From positions 1-46,428 of the forward strand of contig JARSSH010000064.1 in assembly GCA_029624815.1 (NCBI GenBank): a stretch of DNA of 46,428 nt, given 5' to 3'. Below, piece after piece: positions 39,000-46,428 of this stretch. The notes below the pieces were generated by a model. The model was given only the letters and a program-made list of their open reading frames with translations. It had not been told where the DNA came from and did no database searches. The stretch's first letter is position 1. Every line of letters begins with the position of its first letter. The stretch is from Candidatus Competibacter sp. Lineage in GTDB: Bacteria; Pseudomonadota; Gammaproteobacteria; Competibacterales; Competibacteraceae. A program made the position numbers and the translations under genes.

Positions 39000-40286
39000 A
39001 TGTCCGGGCCGACCTTAACCGAGCAGTTGACCGAACTGATCGCCACCAAACCGGTCGCGGCCACCGATTTGGAACATGCGGCGCTGCTAACGCTGGATGC
39101 GATGGCCAATGCGCTGGGAGCACGGACGACCGAGCCGGGCGCGATCCTGCTGCGTTGGGCCGGTGAAACCGCGATCACCGACGCCGCGCGTCGCGCCTTC
39201 CTGTTGGGATCGCTGACCCACATTTTGGAAACCGACGATCTGCACCGGGCTTCGGTCGTGCATCCGGGCTGCGTGGTGGCGCCGGCGGCCTGGGCGGTGG
39301 CGGTGCGGGAAGGCATCCGCGGTCACGCCATGCTCAGGGCAGTGCTATGGGGGTTCGAGGCGGCGACCCGGGTGGGGATGGCGGTTGGCCCGGCCCATTA
39401 TCGGCTTTGGCACAACACCGCCACCTGCGGTCCCTATGGCTCGGCCATGGCGACGGCGGCGCTGCTGGGCTTGGATAGACCGGCCGCGGTCCACGCGCTG
39501 GGCAATGCCGGTGCACAATCTTCCGGATTATGGCAATTTTTGGAGACCGGGACGATGACCAAGCACCTGCACGCGGGGCGGGCAGCGGAGGCGGGGGTGC
39601 TGGCGGCGGACTTGGCGCGGTTCGGTTTCACCGGCCCACCAGCCATTTTGGAGGGCGCCAAGGGTTGGTTCGCCGCCACCTGTCCCGACGCCGACCCCGC
39701 CGCGGTAACGCGCGACCCGGACGCCCCTTGGCAGTTGCTGCTCACCTCGATCAAACCCTGGCCGTCTTGCCGGCACACCCATCCGGCCATCGACGCGGCC
39801 CGTGAATTACGGCATCGCTGTCCGGTTGACGCCATTGAACGGGTGGAGGTGGAGACCTATCCGGCGGCGCTGGAGGTTTGCGATCGACCGCTGCCGCAAA
39901 GCGATTACGAAGCTAAATTCTCGCTGCAACATTGCGTGGCGGCGGCACTGGCGCGAGACACCGTGGATTTCGCCGCGTTCGCCGAGCCGGCGCGGGTCGA
40001 ACTGGCCGAGTTTCGCGAGCGGGTGACTCCACGGGTGGCCGAACCCTATGCCGCGGCCTATCCCCTCGCTTGGGGAAGCGCGGTAACGGCGGTGCTGCGC
40101 AAGGGCGAACGGATTACGGTCAGGCGAACCCATGCCAAGGGCGATCCCGAAGCGCCGCTGACGCCGGTCGAGTTGATCGCCAAGGCGCGGATGTTGATGG
40201 TTCATGGTGGGATTCATGAGCCAGATCGGCTCATCGATGCCATACTGGCGTTATCCGATGACTCGCCGCTGCCGGAGCTGCCTTGA
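39000..40286 (+). CDS. MmgE/PrpD family protein
   Basis: A 428-residue member of the MmgE/PrpD family, which includes 2-methylcitrate dehydratase and cis-aconitate decarboxylase. Family landmarks are 'SLTHILETDDLHRASVVHPG' (active-site-like His/Asp), 'GFEAATRVGMAVGPAHY', 'GTMTKHLHAGRAAEAG' (conserved Lys-His) and 'SIKPWPSCRHTHPAIDA'. No propionate genes are adjacent, so PrpD activity cannot be claimed. The ATG follows GGGAGAG. It stands alone between two terminator structures. Confidence 0.9.
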   Translation: MSGPTLTEQLTELIATKPVAATDLEHAALLTLDAMANALGARTTEPGAILLRWAGETAITDAARRAFLLGSLTHILETDDLHRASVVHPGCVVAPAAWAVAVREGIRGHAMLRAVLWGFEAATRVGMAVGPAHYRLWHNTATCGPYGSAMATAALLGLDRPAAVHALGNAGAQSSGLWQFLETGTMTKHLHAGRAAEAGVLAADLARFGFTGPPAILEGAKGWFAATCPDADPAAVTRDPDAPWQLLLTSIKPWPSCRHTHPAIDAARELRHRCPVDAIERVEVETYPAALEVCDRPLPQSDYEAKFSLQHCVAAALARDTVDFAAFAEPARVELAEFRERVTPRVAEPYAAAYPLAWGSAVTAVLRKGERITVRRTHAKGDPEAPLTPVELIAKARMLMVHGGIHEPDRLIDAILALSDDSPLPELP

Positions 40287-40358
40287 ATGAATTTGGGTAA
40301 TGATTACGGCGGTGCAACAAAAAAATCGGGGATAACTCGCTGTTTTTTCAGTCAAAAT

Positions 40359-40381
40359 GTTGTTTTTTGCCGAAAAACAAC
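40359..40381. promoter_or_regulatory. A/T-rich perfect hairpin upstream of the candidate small RNA
   Basis: GTTGTTTTT (40359-40367) and AAAAACAAC (40373-40381) form a 9-bp perfect inverted repeat around TGCCG. It lies about 30 bases upstream of the extended -10 box at 40411. It could be an operator for that promoter or a weak terminator for the MmgE/PrpD gene. Confidence 0.4.
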
Positions 40382-40410
40382 GAAAAGTAGTATATTTGCT
40401 CTAAATTTTT

Positions 40411-40419
40411 TGCTAGGAT
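40411..40419 (+). promoter_or_regulatory. Extended -10 promoter of the candidate small RNA
   Basis: TGCTAGGAT matches the extended -10 pattern TGnTAnnnT. No good -35 box is at 17 bases, as is common for such promoters. Transcription would start near 40426. Confidence 0.45.
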
Positions 40420-40425
40420 GACAAT

Positions 40426-40519
40426 TGTGTAGCAGGCATCTTCGCTTCTCCTCAGTCTGCTATGCATCCTCCTTTGGTGGTTTTTGGCCGGACACCCTTG
40501 TCCGGCCCTTTTTGTTTTT
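40426..40519 (+). ncRNA. Candidate small RNA with C/U-rich anti-Shine-Dalgarno segments
   Basis: A predicted transcript of about 94 nt. A stem TAGCAG/CTGCTA (40430-40435 with 40457-40462) presents a 21-base loop containing CTTCTCCTC. An unpaired segment TCCTCCTTT follows at 40467-40475. Both are complementary to purine-rich ribosome-binding sites. The transcript ends in a strong GC hairpin with a T-run. There is no open frame of note. This build resembles small RNAs that block translation starts, but I know no named family that it matches. Confidence 0.45.
40486..40519 (+). terminator. Strong Rho-independent terminator
   Basis: GGCCGGACA (40486-40494) and TGTCCGGCC (40499-40507) form a 9-bp perfect stem with loop CCCT, followed by CTTTTTGTTTTT. 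It is about 200 bases past the MmgE/PrpD stop, further than usual, and is therefore better explained as the end of the candidate small RNA. Confidence 0.85.
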
Positions 40520-40520
40520 A

Positions 40521-40700
40521 GGGATATCCGACACATAAGGAGATGTTTCAACCACAAAATTCGGTAGGCTGTTCGGACCATTCGGACTCGCTATTGTCGT
40601 AAGGCACGGATTGACTTGGCCATGATTCATTTGGCTCGCACTCCGGCTGTCTCCAGAAAACCGGAGGCCGTTTAAGCGCAAATCTTGTGCCGGATATCCC
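40521..40700. mobile_element. MITE-like element with 15-bp terminal inverted repeats, copy 2
   Basis: GGGATATCCGACACA at 40521-40535 and TGTGCCGGATATCCC at 40686-40700 match at 14 of 15 positions as inverted repeats and bound a 180-bp segment without a gene. The inner right part, from GTCTCCAGAAAACCGG to CAAATCTTGTGC, nearly matches the copy at 32755-32925. No obvious target-site duplication was identified. Confidence 0.6.
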
Positions 40701-40911
40701 CTTATCCCTCCCCGGCTCTGATAAACTGAATTCCATCCCACCCAATGGCCCGCGCCAATCCTTCCCAATGAACGCTTGCCGTTGCGGGACTCGTGGAATG
40801 TCCGAGGGAATCGAACTTGCGAAGCCACCGCGCCCAAAATCTTGAGTTCAGGGTTTCACGCCGCCGCCCGCTTCGCTCCATCTCCGAAATCATTCAAATC
40901 GAAGAGCCGCC

Positions 40912-43605
40912 ATGAAATTCACGTATCCGGGGTTGACCGATCAGGCAGTCGAAGCCTCCCGCGCCCAGCATGGTTCTAATGCCGTGGCTAGCCAGGAGAT
41001 CGAAACCTTCTGGGAAAAACTCGTGGGCAATCTGAAGGATCCGATCATCATTATCCTGATCGTGGCGCTCCTTATCACCGTGGCATTGTGGCTGTTTGGC
41101 CACGGCGAGTGGTACGAGAGCGTCGGCATCGCCTTTGCCGTGGTGATCGCCACCTTCGTCGCCACCTGGTCGGAGCACAGCAACGAGCAATCCTTCCAGA
41201 AGTTGATGGAGGAGGCCTCGCTGATTCTGGTCAAGGCGTTCCGTAATGGCCATCTAACCGAAATCTCGATCAACGATCTGGTGGTCGGCGATCAGATCCT
41301 GCTGCAACCGGGCGATACCGTCCCCACCGACGGCCTGTTGATCGCCGGCCATGCCGAAGTGGACGAAGCGGCGCTGACCGGCGAATCCGAGCCGGTGAAA
41401 AAGACCGCCGGGCCGGAGGGCGCCGATCTGGCGACAGTGGCCGAAGAACATCGCTTGTCCCGCGCGGGTCTCCTGGTCGATGGTGAATGCGTGATGCAGG
41501 CCACCGCCGTGGGCGACCAGACCCGCTACGGCCAGACCATGAAGGAGTTGCTGTCCGCCGAGGATCGACTCTCGCCTTTGCAACACAAGCTGACCGTGCT
41601 GGGCGGTCGCATCGCCACCTTCGGCTACATCGGCGCGACCTTCATTTTTATCGCCTTCATGCTCAACAACATCTTCTGGGAACCCCTGCCCGAAGGCGTT
41701 GCCAGCTACTGGGCGCAGGATGGCGGCGTCATCTTCAAGGATTTCGTGACCGCCGCCATTCTCGCCATCATCGTCATCGTGGTGGCGGTGCCGGAAGGCT
41801 TGCCAATGATGATCGCCATGGTGCTGGCGATCAACATGAAGAAGTTGCTGAGCGTCAAGGTGCTGGTGCGCAAGCTGTTGGGTATCGAAACCGCCGGCAG
41901 CCTCAACATCCTGTTTACCGACAAGACCGGCACCCTGACCCAGGGCCGCCTGTCGGTCAGCGCCTTCCTGACCGGGGCCGCGACGCGCCATGAAAAACTG
42001 GAAGACATTCCCCAGGCCTTGCGGGATACCGCCGGCTTCGCCCTGCGCAACAACACCAGCGCGGTGATCGACGCCAGCGACCCGAACGATCCGAAAATGG
42101 TCGGCGCCGATCGCACCGAACAGGCGCTGTTGCGGTTCGTCATGCCGTATCTAGCGCAGTCCGGCAACGTGGACATCGTTGATGTCATTCCTTTCAACAG
42201 CAGCCGCAAATTTTCCGCGACTCAGGTGACCGGCGACCGGGCCTTGACCTTGGTCAAGGGCGCCCCGGAAGTGATTCTGCGCAACTGCGCGCGCTGTCTG
42301 GACGCCGAGGGTAACGCCGTCGATCTCAGCGACCCAGGCGCCCTGGAAGCGGCCATGCGCGAACTGTCCTCGCGGGCCATGCGCCTGCTGGCGGTGGCGG
42401 TGACCGAGACGCCGATCGACGACAGCAAGGCGCTGCCGACGAATCTGACCCTGGTCGGCGTGTTCGGAATGCGCGACGAACTGCGCGAGACCTCCTACGC
42501 CTCGGTGAAAACCGCCAAAAATGCCGGCATCCACGTCATCATGATCACCGGCGACGCCAAGGAAACCGCCCAAGCCATCGCCAAGGATGTGGGGCTGCTG
42601 GAAGACGATCCACAGGCGATTATCCTGACTTCGGCGGAGCTGTCCCAACTGTCCGACGAGGAGGTAAAACAGAAGTTGCCGCATCTCTACGTGGTGGCGC
42701 GGGCCTTTCCCACCGACAAGAGCCGCCTGGTCAAGCTGGCCAAGGAACTGGGTCTGGTGGCCGGTATGACCGGCGACGGGGTCAACGACGCGCCGGCGGT
42801 GAAAAACGCCGATGTCGGTTTCGCCATGGGCAGCGGCACCGAGATGACCAAGGAATCCGGCGACATCGTCATTCTCGACGATAACTTCTCCTCGCTGACC
42901 AAGGCCGTGCTGTACGGGCGCACCTTGTTCAAATCGATCCGCAAGTTCCTGATTTTCCAATTGACGGTCGGCATTTCCGCCGTACTGGTGGCGTTTCTGG
43001 GGCCGTTCTTCGGCCATGATTTGCCGCTGACCATGACGCAGTTATTGTGGGTGAACATTATCATGGACACCCTCGCTGGACTGGCCTTCGCCGGGGAGGC
43101 TGCGTTGCAGCGCTATATGCTAGAAAAACCGATTCGCCGCGATGAGCCGCTGATCAACGGAGACATGTGGTCGGCAATCCTGCTCAACGGCCTGCTGGTG
43201 GCGGTTTTAAGCCTGTTGTTCCTGACCAGCGACTGGACGCATACCCTATTCCCGGGCAGCAACGAACTGAACGCCGAAACACGAGCGACGCCGTTCGCCA
43301 CGGCCTTCTTCACCTTCTTCGTGTTTCTGCACATCTTCAACACCTTCAACGCCCGCACCCAAGGACTGAATCTGTTCGAGAATCTGTTCGAGAACCGGCT
43401 GTTCCCGATCATCATTCCGGGGATTATCGTGATGCAGGCGGTGTTCATCGCCTTTGGCGGTGAAGTATTGCGAACAGTCGGCTTGTCGATTTCCGAATGG
43501 ACGACCGTTGTGTTAATGGCGCTTGTCATTATTCCGATCGATCTCGTGCGCAAGATCGCCCGGAATAAGTGGTTCGGCAATCCGATACGGCAGGAAACCG
43601 CGTAA
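40912..43605 (+). CDS. P2-type calcium-translocating P-type ATPase
   Basis: An 897-residue ion pump that exports Ca2+ at the cost of ATP. The actuator loop is TGES at 156-159. The M4 ion-site motif is PEGLP at 294-298, as in Ca2+ pumps. The phosphorylated Asp337 is in DKTGTLTQ. Further blocks are 'KGAPEVIL' (nucleotide), 'MITGDAKET' and 'MTGDGVNDAPAVKNADVG' (hinge). The C-terminal helices include 'TMTQLLWVNIIMDTLAGLAFA', with the M6 Asn and Asp used in calcium binding. The N-terminus is short, starting close to the cation-ATPase N domain. The start ATG follows GAAGAGCC. The last gene before slt, with a 17-base gap. Confidence 0.93.
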   Translation: MKFTYPGLTDQAVEASRAQHGSNAVASQEIETFWEKLVGNLKDPIIIILIVALLITVALWLFGHGEWYESVGIAFAVVIATFVATWSEHSNEQSFQKLMEEASLILVKAFRNGHLTEISINDLVVGDQILLQPGDTVPTDGLLIAGHAEVDEAALTGESEPVKKTAGPEGADLATVAEEHRLSRAGLLVDGECVMQATAVGDQTRYGQTMKELLSAEDRLSPLQHKLTVLGGRIATFGYIGATFIFIAFMLNNIFWEPLPEGVASYWAQDGGVIFKDFVTAAILAIIVIVVAVPEGLPMMIAMVLAINMKKLLSVKVLVRKLLGIETAGSLNILFTDKTGTLTQGRLSVSAFLTGAATRHEKLEDIPQALRDTAGFALRNNTSAVIDASDPNDPKMVGADRTEQALLRFVMPYLAQSGNVDIVDVIPFNSSRKFSATQVTGDRALTLVKGAPEVILRNCARCLDAEGNAVDLSDPGALEAAMRELSSRAMRLLAVAVTETPIDDSKALPTNLTLVGVFGMRDELRETSYASVKTAKNAGIHVIMITGDAKETAQAIAKDVGLLEDDPQAIILTSAELSQLSDEEVKQKLPHLYVVARAFPTDKSRLVKLAKELGLVAGMTGDGVNDAPAVKNADVGFAMGSGTEMTKESGDIVILDDNFSSLTKAVLYGRTLFKSIRKFLIFQLTVGISAVLVAFLGPFFGHDLPLTMTQLLWVNIIMDTLAGLAFAGEAALQRYMLEKPIRRDEPLINGDMWSAILLNGLLVAVLSLLFLTSDWTHTLFPGSNELNAETRATPFATAFFTFFVFLHIFNTFNARTQGLNLFENLFENRLFPIIIPGIIVMQAVFIAFGGEVLRTVGLSISEWTTVVLMALVIIPIDLVRKIARNKWFGNPIRQETA

Positions 43606-43622
43606 AGTCGTGAGGTTCGCAC

Positions 43623-45605
43623 TTGAAGAACCACCCTCGCCCCTGCCCCTCTCCCGCCCGCGGGAGAGGGATCTTCATGGCCTTTCCGCTGGCCGCCGTC
43701 CTTGCCATCGGGATCGGCGGCGATGTTGGCGCGACGGAATCGCTACGGGCGCAGCGGGAAGCATTCCAACGGGCCGAACGGTCGCCGGAGGGAATCTCGC
43801 TCGACCATGCCGCGCTGAGCGCCTACCCACTTTATCCCTACCTGCGCTACCAGGATCTCTCGGGCCGCCTGGCGGACTTCCCCGCCGCCGAGGCGCGGGA
43901 CTTCCTGCAAACCTACCCCGATACCCCGCTCGCCGGCCGCCTGCGCGCCGCCTGGCTGCGCCAACTTGCCGGCGCCCGCCGCTGGAACGATTTCCTGCGC
44001 GATTTCGTCCCCACCCGCGATCCCACGCTTGAGTGCTGGCGGCGGCAGGCGCTGTTGGCCGACGGTCAAACCGAAACCGCGTTGCAGGACTTCGCCACGT
44101 TCTGGCTGCGCGGTCGTTCGCTGCCCAACGCCTGCGACCCGGTGATCGCCGTCTGGCAAAACCAGGGACACCCATCGCCCGAACTGCGCTGGCAACGCTT
44201 TGCGCTGGCGATGACCGAAGGGGAAACCGGACTGGCCCGGTTTCTACGGGCGGACATGCCGGAAACCGACCGGGAACTGGCCGATGCGTGGCTGGCAATT
44301 GCCGACGACCCGACGCTGATTCTCGATGCCGCCCGGTTCGAACCCGGCGACCCGCGCACTCCGGCGATTCTGGCCGATGGCCTGCAACGCTGGACGCGAC
44401 GCGACGCGCTGGCCGCCGCCGCCGCCCTCGATGCACTCAAACAGCGCGAGCCGGCGCTGGCGCCGCAACTGGCGGCCGAGGAACGGCTGCTGGCCCTGTG
44501 GATCGCCAGCGACTATCACCCGACCGCGCTGGCGCGACTCGACGCCCTGCCGGAAACGGTGGTGGACCGCGACGTGCGGGAGTGGCGCATCCGGGTCTGC
44601 CTGCGGCGCGGCGACTGGCCGGAGACCCTGCGCCGGCTGGACCCGTTGCCGCCGGAGGAACGGAACAGCCCGCGCTGGCAATACTGGCGCGGGCGGGCTT
44701 TGGAAGCGCTCGGCCGGACCGAAGCGGCCCAACAGGCGTACCGCGCCGCCGCCGCCCAGCGGGATTTCCATGGCTTTCTGGCCGCCGACCGGCTCGGGGC
44801 TTCCTACAACATGGCCGGCAACCCGCTCACGGTTTCGGCGACCGAACTGGATGCGCTGCTGGCTCGCTCCCCCGGTTTGCAACGCGCCCGCGAGCTTTAC
44901 GTTCTGGGCCGCGAACCGGAAGCCAACGCCGAATGGCGACAAGCAATCCAGGGCTTCGACCATGCGGCGCTCCAGCAAGCCGCGCTGCTGGCCCACCGCT
45001 GGGAATGGCACCCTCAGGCCATCGTCACCATCGCCCAAGCCGAACACTGGGACGATCTGGAATTGCGCTTCCCGCTGGCATACCGGGAGGGCGTGATGCA
45101 CAACGCCCAAGCCGATACGCTGGACCCGGCCTGGGTCTACGCCGTCATCCGCCAGGAAAGCAGCTTCCGGCCCGATGCCCGCTCGCCGGTTGGGGCGCTG
45201 GGCCTGATGCAGCTCATGCCCGCCACCGGCAAACAAATCGCGCAGGAGTTGCAAGACGCCGCCGCCGCGCCCGACCTGCTGCAACCGGGCACCAATATCC
45301 GCTACGGCGTTCACTACCTGCGACGAATGCTGGAGCGCTTGCAGGGCAACCTCATCCTCGCCACCGCCGCCTATAACGCCGGCCCCAACAAAGTGGCGCA
45401 ATGGCTGCCGACCGGTGAACCGGTGCCGGCGGACGTCTGGGCGGAAACCATCCCCTACCGCGAAACCCGGGCCTACGTGCAACGCGTCATGGAATACGCC
45501 GCCGTCTACCGTCATCTGCTGGGGTTGGACAAAGATTTCGCGACCGGGCTGGGTGCGCGGATGAAACCGGTGCTGCCACTGGAACCCGATGGGCAAGCCG
45601 GCTAG
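43623..45605 (+). CDS. slt: Soluble lytic murein transglycosylase (Slt70)
   Basis: A 660-residue periplasmic exo-muramidase. Most of the length is an alpha-superhelical ring of TPR-like helices. The catalytic SLT domain is at about 490-640, with Glu in 'VIRQESSFRPDARSPVGALGLMQLMP', then 'NIRYGVHYLRRMLERL', 'ATAAYNAGPNKV' and 'IPYRETRAYVQRVM'. The start is debatable. TTG at 43623 has GAGG seven bases upstream and supplies the positive n-region for the signal peptide, partly coded by a palindromic repeat. ATG at 43677 (MAFPLAAVLAIGIG) leaves the signal without charge. I prefer the TTG. Confidence 0.9.
   Translation: MKNHPRPCPSPARGRGIFMAFPLAAVLAIGIGGDVGATESLRAQREAFQRAERSPEGISLDHAALSAYPLYPYLRYQDLSGRLADFPAAEARDFLQTYPDTPLAGRLRAAWLRQLAGARRWNDFLRDFVPTRDPTLECWRRQALLADGQTETALQDFATFWLRGRSLPNACDPVIAVWQNQGHPSPELRWQRFALAMTEGETGLARFLRADMPETDRELADAWLAIADDPTLILDAARFEPGDPRTPAILADGLQRWTRRDALAAAAALDALKQREPALAPQLAAEERLLALWIASDYHPTALARLDALPETVVDRDVREWRIRVCLRRGDWPETLRRLDPLPPEERNSPRWQYWRGRALEALGRTEAAQQAYRAAAAQRDFHGFLAADRLGASYNMAGNPLTVSATELDALLARSPGLQRARELYVLGREPEANAEWRQAIQGFDHAALQQAALLAHRWEWHPQAIVTIAQAEHWDDLELRFPLAYREGVMHNAQADTLDPAWVYAVIRQESSFRPDARSPVGALGLMQLMPATGKQIAQELQDAAAAPDLLQPGTNIRYGVHYLRRMLERLQGNLILATAAYNAGPNKVAQWLPTGEPVPADVWAETIPYRETRAYVQRVMEYAAVYRHLLGLDKDFATGLGARMKPVLPLEPDGQAG
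43647..43670. repeat. Palindromic GC repeat inside the 5' end of slt
   Basis: CCCTCTCCCGC and GCGGGAGAGGG form an 11-bp perfect stem with a 2-base loop. It is a familiar intergenic palindrome type. Here it falls between the two possible slt starts and either codes for 'CPSPARGRG' or supplies the GAGAGGG ribosome-binding site for the later ATG. Confidence 0.7.
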
Positions 45606-45679
45606 GCATCGCCTGATGCGATCATTAGAACCGTCGAGCCACCCTCGATCGGAATCGCGACCCTCGAACCGGGCGCGAT

Positions 45680-46372
45680 TCAATCCAGTTTGCAATAACC
45701 TTTCAATACGGCAAGGATTTTTTCGGGCGGCTGCGGACGGCTAAAGTAGTAGCCCTGCATCTCATCGCAATCCAGCACGCGCAAAACGGCCAGTTGCCTC
45801 GCCGTTTCCACGCCTTCGGCAATCACGGCCAAACGCAAACTGCGCGCCATGGCGATCACCGCGGCGGTAATGCTGTCGTGATCGGATTGACGGTCAATAT
45901 TCTTGACGAAGGATTTGTCGATTTTCAGTCGATCAACGGGAAAGCGCTGCAAATAACCCAGGTTCGAATAACCCGTTCCGAAATCGTCGATGCTCAACTT
46001 GACGCCCAATTGCTTGAGCGAACGCAAGGATTCCAGCAAACCATCCTGCATCAGTAGGCTCTCGGTGATTTCCAGCTCCAGCAGATCCGGTCGCAATCCC
46101 GTTTCTTGCAAAATAATCGCGACCCGCTCGATAAAATCGGAATCGGCAAGCTGCCGCGGCGACAGATTGACCGCTATGCGCAGGCTAGAAAGGCCCTCCT
46201 CCATCTGCCAGATTTTGGCCTGGGCACACGCAGTACGGAGCACCCATTCCCCGATCAGCACGATCAAACCGGTTTCCTCGGCGACCGGAATAAAATCAAG
46301 CGGTGAGACCTTCCCCAATTCCGGGCTGTTCCAGCGCAGCAACGCTTCCACACCGGTAATACGACCACTCAA
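45680..46372 (-). CDS. EAL-domain c-di-GMP phosphodiesterase, N-terminally truncated
   Basis: A 230-residue frame consisting only of an EAL domain, which hydrolyses cyclic di-GMP. The signature is 'GVEALLRWNSPELG' (EALLRW), followed by 'AVNLSPRQLAD' (Asn), 'LELEITESLLM' (Glu), 'IDDFGTGYSNLGYLQRFPVDRLKIDKSFV' (DDFGTGYS, Lys) and 'LAVIAEGVETARQ'. All catalytic residues seem present. The frame begins with TTG at 46372 only a few residues before EAL; a stop is in frame at 46391-46393. The usual YQPQ strand and any upstream sensory or GGDEF part are missing. The sequence beyond is abruptly AT-rich, so the gene is probably truncated, or begins in another frame outside the window. Confidence 0.7.
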   Translation of the reverse strand: MSGRITGVEALLRWNSPELGKVSPLDFIPVAEETGLIVLIGEWVLRTACAQAKIWQMEEGLSSLRIAVNLSPRQLADSDFIERVAIILQETGLRPDLLELEITESLLMQDGLLESLRSLKQLGVKLSIDDFGTGYSNLGYLQRFPVDRLKIDKSFVKNIDRQSDHDSITAAVIAMARSLRLAVIAEGVETARQLAVLRVLDCDEMQGYYFSRPQPPEKILAVLKGYCKLD

Positions 46373-46428
46373 CGTATACTTTAAATTAAATTAGTTTTTA
46401 CTTTTTTTATGATTGATATCATTCTGGT
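46373..46428. other. AT-rich right edge upstream of the truncated EAL gene
   Basis: The last 56 bases have a much higher A+T content than the rest of the window and no coding similarity to an EAL N-terminus. They may be the border of an insertion or an unrelated region. Too short to name. Confidence 0.4.

Larger units (their letters stand above)
40287..40911. other. 625-base gene-free region with non-coding features
   Basis: No convincing protein gene is present on either strand; open frames here have no family features. From left to right the region holds an A/T hairpin (40359-40381), a candidate small RNA with promoter and terminator (40411-40519), a 180-bp element with terminal inverted repeats (40521-40700), and about 200 bases before the ATPase gene in which I see nothing further. 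The left part is clearly AT-richer than its surroundings. Confidence 0.7.

Noticed and set aside
40348-40837. Two minus-strand open frames in the gene-free region
   Set aside because: They run across the candidate small RNA, the terminator and the repeat element, have no ribosome-binding site or family features, and the matching frame is broken in the other repeat copy.

Overview
This 46.4 kb window is GC-rich, densely coded chromosomal DNA from a gammaproteobacterium. Supporting signs are the lptM-lysA-dapF-DUF484 gene order, engB divergent from a cytochrome c4 gene followed by resB and ccsB, the prkA-yeaH-spoVR operon, Slt70 and MepA murein hydrolases, and a PAP/PPK1 polyphosphate pair. The exact genus cannot be read from the sequence; a polyphosphate- or glycogen-cycling environmental lineage would fit but is a guess. 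I see no rRNA, tRNA, CRISPR array, phage or complete insertion sequence.

Layout. 1-3.5 kb: an orphan NitT/TauT-type binding lipoprotein, then a HAMP histidine kinase and a CheY-like regulator. 3.5-4.6 kb: an AI-2E family permease on the minus strand. 4.6-9.9 kb: the prkA-yeaH-spoVR stress operon, preceded by a convincing NtrC-type palindrome and a -24/-12 (sigma-54) promoter. 10-13.5 kb: mepA, msrB, a Kef/YbaL-type antiporter and a GlsB/YeaQ membrane protein. 13.7-17.8 kb: a PstS-like binding protein translationally coupled to a large hybrid histidine kinase, with a decayed EAL-domain remnant just downstream. 18-21.1 kb: an AstE/aspartoacylase-type hydrolase, a fructosamine kinase-family protein and an EEP-family nuclease/phosphatase. 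21.2-25.9 kb: dsbA, ccsB, resB and a dihaem cytochrome c4 (System II cytochrome c maturation). 26.1-32 kb: engB converging on DUF484, dapF, a GNAT-nitrilase fusion, a CoA-binding protein, lysA and lptM (lysine/peptidoglycan precursor cluster). 32-33.9 kb: a carboxylesterase and a small lytic transglycosylase. 34.2-38.9 kb: a polyphosphate module of PAP (two-domain PPK2), PPK1 and a CHAD protein. 39-45.6 kb: an MmgE/PrpD protein, a P2-type calcium ATPase and Slt70. The right end holds an EAL protein that lacks the start of its domain.

How the genes work together. Three themes recur. The first is envelope and murein upkeep: MepA, two lytic transglycosylases, LysA/DapF, DsbA and c-type cytochrome assembly. 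The second is stress and nutrient sensing: PrkA/YeaH/SpoVR under an apparent nitrogen signal, and two binding-protein/kinase pairs without ABC transporters. The third is polyphosphate synthesis, use and binding.

The most unusual non-coding material lies at 40.3-40.9 kb. It holds a candidate small RNA with an extended -10 promoter, two C/U-rich anti-Shine-Dalgarno-like segments and a strong terminator. A 180-bp element with terminal inverted repeats follows directly, and a second copy lies at 32.8 kb.
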